DNA of 64,000 bases, taken from assembly GCA_024220505.1 (NCBI GenBank), contig JAKZZE010000003.1, forward strand, positions 868,001 to 932,000. The letters run 5' to 3'. Positions 56,101 to 64,000 of the stretch are shown one piece after another. This DNA comes from Rhizopus arrhizus (taxonomy: Eukaryota > Mucoromycota > Mucoromycetes > Mucorales > Rhizopodaceae). Made by a program: the position numbers and the translations under genes. The first letter of the stretch is position 1. Each line of letters opens with the position of its first letter. The notes beneath the pieces were generated by a model. It was not told the DNA's origin, searched no databases, and saw nothing but the letters and a program-made list of their open reading frames with translations.

Positions 56101-58983
56101 TCATACCAAACGCGACAAAGCGTCAGCAGGATTCTCCTCACCCCTTCTATACCTGGTATCAAAATCATATTCCATCATGGCAGCAGCCCATCTTGCTAGT
56201 TTAGGAGCAGGTTTCGGGTTATTGAATATAAATTGTAAAGCAGAATGATCAGTATACAATATGAAACGTCTCCCGGCCAGATAATGTCGGAAATGTTGTA
56301 CTGCCCATATAACACCCAGTGCTTCCAAGTGTGTTGGTGGGTATCTCACCTCTGGACCTCGTACAGTTCTTGACGCATAACCGATTATCCTTTCGTTTTC
56401 ACCAGTACCATCAGGCGATTGTGATAGGATAGCACCCAAACCTTTACCACTGGCATCCGTAGTCAAAATTTGCACTTGATCACGATCAGGGTAATCCAAT
56501 AAAGGTGGCGTTACTAAACTATTCTTCAAGGAATCGAAAGCAGCTTTACAATCTTGGTTCCAATCAAATACAGCACCTTTCTTGATCAACGATGTCAACG
56601 GATGAGCAGTATCAGCAAAATTAGCTATGAATCTCCTATAATATCCGACTAGACCCAAGAACGAACGAACTTCATCACTTGTAGTAGGAGCAGGCATATC
56701 CATAATTTTTTTTACATTCTTATCCGTTGGTAACAATCCATCTTTAGTGATTTGATGACCCAAGTACTCCACACCTGATACACCAAAACGACACTTAGCA
56801 CCTTTCAATTTTAGACCAGCAGCTTCACACTTGTCAAACACTCTTTGCAGATCAAGCACATGTTGTTCCACCGTCTCAGAGAAAATGATAATATCATCAA
56901 TGAATACATAAGCACAGTCACCGATCAATTCACCCAAAATGTTCACCATCATACGTTGATAAGTACTAGGAGCCGTTGTGAGACCAAAAGGTAAGACCTT
57001 CCACTTGAAAGTACCAAATTTGGTAACAAATCCAGTCTTGTCCACAGAGTCTTTAGCCATTGTCACTTGCCAATACCCACTAGCAGCATCCAACGTACTG
57101 AATACTTTGGCACCACCTACCGCATCCAGTAATTCATCAATAAAAGGTAGTGGATACGCATCCTTGACCGTTATAGCATTGACCTTTCTGTAATCTATGC
57201 ACAACCTTTTGCTTCCATCCTTCTTCTGTACAAACAAAATAGGTGAAGCGTATAGACCATCCGATTTCTCAATTAACCCTTGATCTAGCAATTTTTCCAA
57301 CTCTTCTTTCAGAACCTTCTCTTCTTCCCAGGTCAGTCGATATGGCTTGCAACGAATTGGTTCATCAGTCTTCAAGCGGATATGGTGTTCGACACCAACT
57401 ACACGACCCAACCCAGACACCTCCACAAAGCAGTTTTTGTTCCTCAGAACTATTTCTTCTACTTCTTTCGGTGTACCAGTCATATCACATATCTCCCATT
57501 TCTCACCCTCGTCCTCAGACCCAGAAAGTGAACTTTCACCATCATAACAATTACTGACAGCCATTGGTTCTGGCGCACTGTGCGCCCCTTCTGCCAGATT
57601 CAAACTGTACACAGGTCGAGAGACCCACCTGTCTCGTTGACCTTCCACCACATCATCAGTACCACGTTGGGTAGTCAAGACCACCTGTCCTGCCTCCCTC
57701 ACCACCGCACCTTTGTAGTCAACCCTCCTACCATAGGGCACTGTCACCGTACCACTTTCAGGATCAGGTATGATCCCATAATTTTTCAACCATGTCATAC
57801 CCAAGATAAGTAGCTCATCTTTTCTTCCTTTTTGTATAGCAAAATGCTCTGTTCGTAATTTACCACCTATACGAACCGGAACATTCGGCACCACACCACC
57901 AGGCTTACTGTTCGTACCGTCCAATAATTGTATGGATACAGTATCATCGTTGGTTTTCAGATCCAACTTTTTCACCAAGGCTTCACTCATCACAGAAATA
58001 GCAGCACCAGTGTCGACTATTGCTGACAACTCCTTGTCATGTATGATCACCTTAACAGTGAGCGGCTCACTTTTACTCATTTCCCTATAGTCATAGGAGT
58101 ATTCAAATTCGGTGTCTGCATCATCACCACTATCACCATCGAATTCACTTTCTTCTACATTCGAACCAGTATTGGCAATACAAGATGAAACTTCATCACC
58201 AAAAGAACAATCTGACACTTGAGCGTCATCTTCATCGTCACCATCTTCATCTTCTTCAAAAGCACCATCTTCCATTTCATCATCACTATAATCATAAGAG
58301 TCTAGAGTTAGTACATCTGGGGCAGATCTTGCCATGTTGACTTGGCGCACGTTCTGCTTTCGACCATGCATCCCCCTTATCCCATCAATGAGATCCTTGG
58401 CTACAACTTTGTTCATCGCTAACAGTTGAGCACAACTGACGTCAGCATTTTTTCCTTTTAAAATTTCCCAAATGTCAACACTGGGTACGTCCACTTCCAA
58501 TCTTCGAGCGGGTGCTCTTTTCTTTTTCGCTTTTATATTTTTTTGAACAGGCGGATCAACAATTATTGGTTCAACCATTGAGTTATGCAGTTGTTGCGGG
58601 GTAGGGTTTGACGCATTTTGACGTAATTGCTGCATGTATTGTTGGTTTGGTTGTTGTTGTCGTTGCTGCATCAGAATCTGTTGGTAATCCTGCACTGGCT
58701 GTTGTATAGGTACAGGTTGTTGTTCTTTTCTTTGTCGCTTTTGGGTTACTGTCTGCTTACCCTTATCAGAGGACAACTCAGAACGAGTTCTTACCGCGCC
58801 TCTGTTATTCCAGACTTGCACCCCTTGCACAACATTTATTTTTCTTCCATGGTTTTCTTGTTTCTTCGCATAATTCATATTTTCTTTTTTTATAATTTTA
58901 CCTGTAGAGGAGCTTTGATTATTCTCTTCGACAGCAGACTCCTCTAGTACTGCTGTCTCGAGTCTTTTCCCAAACTCGATACA
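56101..58983 (-). CDS. Protease-RT-RNase H of Ty3 element L
   Basis: Open from 58983 in the gag overlap (first ATG 58878) to TGA 56101-56103. A Gln-rich N-terminal stretch and a long acidic segment (about residues 200-260) precede protease AIVDTGAAISVM. RT: GLIEKSDGLYASP, RLCIDYRKVN, FSTLDAASGYWQ, VFIDDIIIFS; RNase H ILTTDASGKGLG and LYTDHSALQ. The frame ends ADALSRLV just after RNase H. GTATGA at the last codons (from 56106) resembles a 5' splice site, which matters because integrase is a separate frame downstream. Confidence 0.92.
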   Translation of the reverse strand, partial: CIEFGKRLETAVLEESAVEENNQSSSTGKIIKKENMNYAKKQENHGRKINVVQGVQVWNNRGAVRTRSELSSDKGKQTVTQKRQRKEQQPVPIQQPVQDYQQILMQQRQQQPNQQYMQQLRQNASNPTPQQLHNSMVEPIIVDPPVQKNIKAKKKRAPARRLEVDVPSVDIWEILKGKNADVSCAQLLAMNKVVAKDLIDGIRGMHGRKQNVRQVNMARSAPDVLTLDSYDYSDDEMEDGAFEEDEDGDDEDDAQVSDCSFGDEVSSCIANTGSNVEESEFDGDSGDDADTEFEYSYDYREMSKSEPLTVKVIIHDKELSAIVDTGAAISVMSEALVKKLDLKTNDDTVSIQLLDGTNSKPGGVVPNVPVRIGGKLRTEHFAIQKGRKDELLILGMTWLKNYGIIPDPESGTVTVPYGRRVDYKGAVVREAGQVVLTTQRGTDDVVEGQRDRWVSRPVYSLNLAEGAHSAPEPMAVSNCYDGESSLSGSEDEGEKWEICDMTGTPKEVEEIVLRNKNCFVEVSGLGRVVGVEHHIRLKTDEPIRCKPYRLTWEEEKVLKEELEKLLDQGLIEKSDGLYASPILFVQKKDGSKRLCIDYRKVNAITVKDAYPLPFIDELLDAVGGAKVFSTLDAASGYWQVTMAKDSVDKTGFVTKFGTFKWKVLPFGLTTAPSTYQRMMVNILGELIGDCAYVFIDDIIIFSETVEQHVLDLQRVFDKCEAAGLKLKGAKCRFGVSGVEYLGHQITKDGLLPTDKNVKKIMDMPAPTTSDEVRSFLGLVGYYRRFIANFADTAHPLTSLIKKGAVFDWNQDCKAAFDSLKNSLVTPPLLDYPDRDQVQILTTDASGKGLGAILSQSPDGTGENERIIGYASRTVRGPEVRYPPTHLEALGVIWAVQHFRHYLAGRRFILYTDHSALQFIFNNPKPAPKLARWAAAMMEYDFDTRYRRGEENPADALSRLV

Positions 58984-59813
58984 TTATTATTATTTTCTAT
59001 ACCACGATTGGGGCAGTGAAACGACTTATGACCAACTTGGCCACAACTATAACAAGTAAAATTTGCTTGCCCGTTCATATTTCGATTTGGAGTGGCATAA
59101 ATCTTCAATGCATTCAGCTGTTGGGTTAGACTTTTCACTTCAGATGACAGTGAAGAGACAGCATCCTGACTAGCATTACTGCTTTGATTAACAGGAATAC
59201 TGCTCATTGATTCACTTCCAAAATCCTTAGTGTGTACAATATTTTCTTTTTTATTTTTAATACCATTATACTTTAAACTCAAGGATTCTAATTGTTTGGC
59301 ATCTTTTACAGCCGCTTCCCAAGTCAAAGGACGAGCTCTTTCCACCTCGTAGGCGTATTCTTCTTTCAAAGCAGAGATAAAAACTTCAATTTTATCGCCT
59401 TCATCTGCCCAGCCAAGTCTTTGAAACATATCTAACTGATACGTCACCAATTCGTCAATTGACTCATTTTCGCATTGTTTTTTGTTCTTTAGCTCCTTCC
59501 TCCACTGCATTTTCGTTTCTTCATTTATATAATTTCCCAAGAACTTGGTCTTGAATTCACCCCAAGTTGTAACATAGTCTTCGATGGAATCCCACCAGAT
59601 TCCCGCATTTCCTTTTAATAAGGTTCCCACAATCAGCAAAATATCCAGATCACTGGCCTTTGTCCCCTTCCTTATCCTATCAATTGACCGCAGCCAAGAA
59701 CCAGGGTTTTCTCCTTTCACACCGTAGAATGGCTCAGGTCTAGCCATAAAGGACTTGATTGTGGTGAAGTTATTGAACATATCACCGTTTTCGCTTGTAA
59801 TTTCTTTAACCAT
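58944..59813 (-). CDS. Gag of Ty3 element L
   Basis: 289 residues from ATG 59813. Capsid region (NPGSWLRSIDRI, GIWWDSIEDYV, WGEFKTKFLGNY) and a C-terminal zinc knuckle CYSCGQVGHKSFHC (C-x2-C-x4-H-x4-C). The pol frame is -1 relative to gag and open from 58983, so the frames overlap by about 40 nt. In the overlap TTG GGA AAA gives the heptamer G GGA AAA (58965-58971), a plausible -1 slippage site. Confidence 0.9.
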   Translation of the reverse strand: MVKEITSENGDMFNNFTTIKSFMARPEPFYGVKGENPGSWLRSIDRIRKGTKASDLDILLIVGTLLKGNAGIWWDSIEDYVTTWGEFKTKFLGNYINEETKMQWRKELKNKKQCENESIDELVTYQLDMFQRLGWADEGDKIEVFISALKEEYAYEVERARPLTWEAAVKDAKQLESLSLKYNGIKNKKENIVHTKDFGSESMSSIPVNQSSNASQDAVSSLSSEVKSLTQQLNALKIYATPNRNMNGQANFTCYSCGQVGHKSFHCPNRGIENNNNVSSLGKDSRQQY

Positions 59814-60001
59814 ATCTTTTTTTTTAAACGGATGGATGCCCCTTGATATTCTCTTGATTTTTTTTTTTTATACGATTCCTTCTCTTTGACGCTCTTCAAC
59901 TTTATCGGCCTTCCAAAAAGTTTTTCTTCAAAAAAAAATTTTTTTTTTATAGTACGAATTGAATGATTTATTTATGTGCACGCCCAGCTTCTCCACCAAA
60001 C

Positions 60002-60504
60002 TGAGACAATTGGTACTTGGGTGTTATAATATTACTGGTTTCGATATATATATTTGTTGCTCTACTGCTACACGTAGTGATTGATTTGAATATAGCAATA
60101 ATTCCACCAATTCCTTCTGAGTATATTATTGTAGTATATTCGTCAAAAATAATCTCTTCCTTCAGATTAAGTCAACAGATTCTTCACGAGTCGTAATAGA
60201 ATAAACGTAGTATTTAGGGATTGTTCAGTTAAAATATACAATAAAGATTATATATAAATTTAATTGAACGTGAACACAAAGGATCGAGACAATAAGTATT
60301 TGTTTGTTACAATAACCCAAAAATGGAATTAAGGTTTTGTTTTATGAAAAATAAAGTTTAAGAATAAAAATTAAGATTAAAAAAAAAGTTGAAAATTCTC
60401 TTCTCAATTCAGCACACCTTTAAGCACACCTCTTCTACTCAGCTTTTTGATGACGTCGGCAGCATCTACGCAAAGGCGCACTCCACCTACTATACCATTT
60501 CTCA
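60002..60504 (-). repeat. 5' LTR of L
   Basis: 503 bp, a near-identical partner of 53863-54365. The gag ATG at 59813 lies about 190 bp downstream on the minus strand. Confidence 0.92.
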
Positions 60505-60821
60505 CGCATCCCCGCTTCCTTGGCTCATGTTAAAGATTTTGTTTATTGAGTGGCTACTGAGACTTTACTCTATGGAGCATAAGGTGTCTCGCCAGAAGTG
60601 CATAAATTTAAATAAAATTTGAAGTGGAGAAATAAAAAATAAAAAATTGTAAAAATAAAAAGGCGGGAGTGCAAAAAGGAAGCATTTTTCTTTTGCAAAA
60701 GAAAAAGCGAAAAAGAAATGAAATAAAAAGAAAAAAGAAATAAGAAATAAGAAACCAAACCACACAATAGAGGCCATGAGTCCGGAGAGCAGAAGACAAG
60801 AGAAGAGATAAGATTTACACC
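60505..60821 (-). other. 3' untranslated region of the LINE at 60822
   Basis: Follows the LINE ORF2 stop on the minus strand: pyrimidine/A-rich tracts, then AATAAA (complement TTTATT at 60542-60547). No clear poly-A tail is seen before the L insertion target at 60505. Confidence 0.5.
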
Positions 60822-63800
60822 TTAGGATGAGTTGTTGGAAGAAGGAGATTGGAGCTTGTCGAGCAACAATCGTCCAGAGGTATCCGCTGCCTCATTGCAA
60901 AAACCGCCGTCAGGGTGACAGATACGGTCTATGTCCAAAAGAATAGAGCAAACTGCCGGCCACCAGACAGACCATCGTTCAGCAAGCTGAGGTGAAGGGT
61001 AGGCAGGAATGACTTTTGGCAATTGATTAATAACATAATCTAGTGGATTAGGTCTTGAACCAGGAGAGACTTGCAGACGGGACGCAACATTAAGGCAGAC
61101 GATCAGATGAGATCTGGATGCGTTCGCAGAGCCACAGGAGCAAGGAGGAGGGCGACCAGGTAACCAACCCATACGCCAGCGCAAAAGTCTACTTCGGTCA
61201 GAGTTCAACATGGGAAGAGTCAAGATAGGATCAACTCCAAGTTGTATTCGACATGCTGACAATAGTACAGGTGGTTTTGGAGCATTCAACTTTTTATGGA
61301 AAAATTGCTCTCGTAGTAGGAGTATAGATAACTTCACATTTTTGGATGTTGCAAAGTAGTCCAGTCGCTCAGAATTCGAGGAAAGGGCACCACACAATGA
61401 GGGTTTCGTCCATATAGGATTAACTCGCGTCAAGGTGGGCCAGCGAAATCGCTTTGACTTTGGAGCAGTTTCTAGAAAAGAGAGCAGGGAGCCAAGTAGA
61501 GAATCGCTTTCAAGATGGTAAGCGCGTACAATGAACTTGAAACCGAGGATGTGAGCTCGTTCAGTCATTGACGGCAAATTGGTGATGTGCTTGAATACCG
61601 CGGTGGAAGTGGTCTTATGGCCACCAAAGGCAATACGCAGACAGAAATCTTGCCCTTTTTCCAGTAACTCCAGTTCTTTGACTGTGAAAAGGCATAGACA
61701 TAGACCATACTCAAAGCAAGGGCGAACAAAGGTTGCATATAGTCTGCTTGAGGTGATACGAGAGAAAGAAGATGTCCGGAGACTTAGCACTTGAAGAGTG
61801 TTACGCATGGCGGCTAGACCAGAGGCGACATTGCGTTGAAGCAAGAGTTTAGTATCAATTGCACCCTTTATGGAAAAAGGAATACCAAGATACGTAAATG
61901 AGTTACTGGATGGAATTTCTGTACCATAGAGTTTGAGTGGGCGTGCACCATGTGCGTTGGGTGGATTAAGAACGACACATTTAGCCGGATTCCAGCGGTA
62001 ACCAAGAGATCGAGAGTGGTTTTCGGCTGCACGAAGTAGTCGAGGCATGGTATCAGGTGCACCAATAATGACAACATCGTCAGCATACAGCAATGAGTTG
62101 AGCCAGAGGCCGGAATGTTCAAAACGTGGCATGGAATCAAACACACGAGACGAGGTAGGTATCGCAACAGAACGTAATACAGAGGGTAGACCATTAATGT
62201 ATATTGAATACAGAAAAGGAGAGAGGATGGAGCCTTGTAAGACGCCAGTGCGAGGCCAGAACGAGTTAGAAGAGTGACCACCAAGTAGGACTTGAACACT
62301 TACATTGTCAAAGAGACTCTGTAGAATGCCAAGCATCGGTTCAGACACATGAGTTTCCAGTGCTCGCCAAATGACTGCACGGTCCACGGTATCGTATGCT
62401 GACTTAATGTCAAGAAAGGCCAAGACAGGAGGTTCACCAAAATGATCTTCAGCATGCTGGCGGCATAGTTCATGGAGACAGAGGGCTTGATCAAGGGCAC
62501 TACGCCGACGGCGAAATCCACCTTGGACAATGTCCAAAGGAGGAGCCGAGTCTTCCAAGGAGCTTTGCAAACATAACTCAAGTAGCTTCCGCAAAATTGA
62601 CGTCAGACTAATTGGCCTGAAGTTTGCTGGATCGAGGGGATCACCTTTCTTGTATATTGGAACTATCTGCGCAACGCACCATGACTTGGGGACAGAGGAC
62701 CATCGCCAGCAGAGCTGATAGAGAGCTGTTAAAACAGGAACAATATCTTTCACCACTGGGAGTAGCATCTCAGTCCTCAGCTGATCCACTCCAGGAGCTT
62801 TACGTCTGGAGAGACGACGCACCAGAGCTTCACGAACTGTCTCAATACCAATAGGGCAGGAAGAGTTACCAGTAGGATGGGGGCCATCAGGTATAGGTGG
62901 GGCTGGATATCTATTCTGAGGCAGGAAGGAGCCAGAAAAGACTTGACGAAAGTGATCAGCCATAACTTGGGCAGCCGCAGAAGTACCCTCAGGATGGGCA
63001 AATTGTGGTGTAGAGGTGCGGTTACGACGGATCTTGCGGATGATGGACGTGGTTTCGTGGAGAGGACCAGAGGACAATTTCTGGCAGAACTGTTTCCAAG
63101 TCGCTCGGCGTCGACGTTGGAGTGCCAATTTAAATCGTCTGCAAGCAGCAGTAAAAGTGTCCCAGCGCATTGCTTTTTCTACACCAGCAGCACGTTTCCA
63201 ATGTAGTCTACAGCGCTCGCGATAGTCAAATTCAAATTGTAAATCTGGTGTCCAGAACCATGCATTGTTTGTACTCTTGGGAGTACGACGGCCAACAGAA
63301 TCATCAAGACAGGAGTGTATGATGTCAGTAAAGGCCGTAGCCAGTTCATCAAAGTCTGGTTTAGAATTGTAGCTCTCCCTACATGGATCAAGAAAAGTGA
63401 GTAAATGTTCTTTAAATGGTGTCATACGCTCACTAATGAACTTCCCATATAAACAGTCAGGCTCTAACATTCTACTAAGATTCCACACGAGCCGTGGATG
63501 TGTTGTGGACGGTGGTGGTGAGGTGGGCAAGACGCACGACAAGGTGACTGGATGGTGGTCAGATCCCATTGATAAGTCCTCACGAACCTGCAGCTGTGGA
63601 TTGACTAGATCGTTGTAGCTGAGGAATAAGTCGATGATACTGGTATAGGCAAAGCCAGTATTCTCTCGACGAGCCTGTGAGCTGTATGTTGGGATACCAA
63701 AGGATAAGCGATGGTTCCAACAGATTAACCCTGATTCCATGATCCATTCCAACAATAAAGTGCCTCTGGTTGTGGTACGGTTATCTCCAAGTAAGGAGTG

Positions 63801-64000
63801 ATGACGGGCATTGAAGTCACCGCACACAAAGGTATTTGTTTGGGAAGGATGAGTCTGTGTAGGCAGCGACTTGAGGATCTCAATTGCCTCGGTATCATTT
63901 AAAGAGGGCGGCAGATATACACAGTGGATCAGAAAGGAAGACACTTGGCAAGATAAAACATACGGGGAGACAGATGGAAAGTGCGTAACATGGTAAGGAA
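60822..64000 (-). CDS. LINE ORF2: endonuclease (part) and reverse transcriptase, 5' end off window
   Basis: Open from the window edge to TAA 60822-60824, over 1050 residues without a lesion. The N-terminal endonuclease half retains CGDFNARH and GSDHHPVTL. Reverse transcriptase: FRPISLTSILRKL, AFLDIKSAYDTV, GVLQGSILSP and LLYADDVVIIG (YADD). The C-terminus carries a Cys-His cluster, CSCGSANASRSHLIVC. Intact, so potentially active if the missing start is sound. Whether it is the same family as the LINE at 13509 cannot be decided, because the two do not overlap within the window. Confidence 0.9.
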   Translation of the reverse strand, partial: PYHVTHFPSVSPYVLSCQVSSFLIHCVYLPPSLNDTEAIEILKSLPTQTHPSQTNTFVCGDFNARHHSLLGDNRTTTRGTLLLEWIMESGLICWNHRLSFGIPTYSSQARRENTGFAYTSIIDLFLSYNDLVNPQLQVREDLSMGSDHHPVTLSCVLPTSPPPSTTHPRLVWNLSRMLEPDCLYGKFISERMTPFKEHLLTFLDPCRESYNSKPDFDELATAFTDIIHSCLDDSVGRRTPKSTNNAWFWTPDLQFEFDYRERCRLHWKRAAGVEKAMRWDTFTAACRRFKLALQRRRRATWKQFCQKLSSGPLHETTSIIRKIRRNRTSTPQFAHPEGTSAAAQVMADHFRQVFSGSFLPQNRYPAPPIPDGPHPTGNSSCPIGIETVREALVRRLSRRKAPGVDQLRTEMLLPVVKDIVPVLTALYQLCWRWSSVPKSWCVAQIVPIYKKGDPLDPANFRPISLTSILRKLLELCLQSSLEDSAPPLDIVQGGFRRRRSALDQALCLHELCRQHAEDHFGEPPVLAFLDIKSAYDTVDRAVIWRALETHVSEPMLGILQSLFDNVSVQVLLGGHSSNSFWPRTGVLQGSILSPFLYSIYINGLPSVLRSVAIPTSSRVFDSMPRFEHSGLWLNSLLYADDVVIIGAPDTMPRLLRAAENHSRSLGYRWNPAKCVVLNPPNAHGARPLKLYGTEIPSSNSFTYLGIPFSIKGAIDTKLLLQRNVASGLAAMRNTLQVLSLRTSSFSRITSSRLYATFVRPCFEYGLCLCLFTVKELELLEKGQDFCLRIAFGGHKTTSTAVFKHITNLPSMTERAHILGFKFIVRAYHLESDSLLGSLLSFLETAPKSKRFRWPTLTRVNPIWTKPSLCGALSSNSERLDYFATSKNVKLSILLLREQFFHKKLNAPKPPVLLSACRIQLGVDPILTLPMLNSDRSRLLRWRMGWLPGRPPPCSCGSANASRSHLIVCLNVASRLQVSPGSRPNPLDYVINQLPKVIPAYPSPQLAERWSVWWPAVCSILLDIDRICHPDGGFCNEAADTSGRLLLDKLQSPSSNNSS

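Larger units (their letters stand above)
53863..60504 (-). mobile_element. L: Ty3-type retrotransposon with three ORFs
   Basis: LTRs of 503 bp (53863-54365, 60002-60504) with one difference noticed (AAATTTAAATG versus AAATTTAATTG). Target CGCA on both sides (53859-53862, 60505-60508). After the 5' LTR the minus strand reads GTTTGGTGGAGAAGC, similar to the primer-site region of D. Order: gag, protease-RT-RNase H, integrase as three separate frames, none visibly damaged. Confidence 0.92.

Overview
The window is eukaryotic, AT-rich and almost entirely made of mobile elements. Short spliceosomal introns (about 47-106 bp), Tc1/mariner, CACTA/Plavaka-like, Ty3 (chromodomain and non-chromodomain) and LINE elements, and the style of their proteins, point to a filamentous fungus, most likely a Mucoromycota-type genome. 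That assignment is inference; no rRNA or tRNA gene was recognised.

Layout. 1-955 is the 3' end of a four-exon gene of unknown function. Converging on it from the right is a Plavaka-type transposase gene (P1, minus strand, 1112-9523). P1 is split by a Tc1 element (5271-6873) and a CACTA-type element (1266-5155); removing both with their target duplications leaves one open frame of 887 codons. Its 5' flank (about 9640-10837) ends in CACTGCAAATAAT and lies head-to-head, 3 bp away, with a non-autonomous relative (10841-13507). A LINE follows (13509-15912), hit by two solo LTRs and then by a second copy of the CACTACGGCGC element (15913-17288). Inside that is a stack of Tc1 elements: H (17289 on) contains C1 (18257-19886) and G (20047 on), and G is cut by F (21273-22912).

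To the right of F lies a Ty3 element D (22915-30597, minus) that has lost its LTRs and carries C2, an inverted near-copy of C1. D abuts an intact Tc1 (E, 30598-32266), which abuts a second, broken Plavaka-type transposase (P2, to about 34400). 34401-37184 holds nothing I can support. Another CACTG element (Z, 37185-45791) contains a fresh chromodomain Ty3 element (M, 37627-43601). A solo LTR (46591-47093), Ty3 element K (47097-53856, containing Tc1 J) and Ty3 element L (53863-60504) are stacked in overlapping 4-bp targets. The window ends inside a LINE ORF2 (60822-64000, minus).

Main points of interest. (1) Five LTR-element insertions (M, the 15048 solo LTR, the 46591 solo LTR, L, K) all used the same short target AACGC or its complement GCGTT. 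(2) The four Ty3 elements use four gag-pol arrangements: a -1 slippery heptamer A AAA AAC (D), a probable one G GGA AAA (L), an in-frame TGA (M) and a straight fusion (K). (3) D and L carry integrase as a separate ORF behind an A-rich repetitive spacer. (4) Tc1 elements E and F sit exactly at the truncation points of their neighbours, suggesting rearrangement through Tc1 copies.
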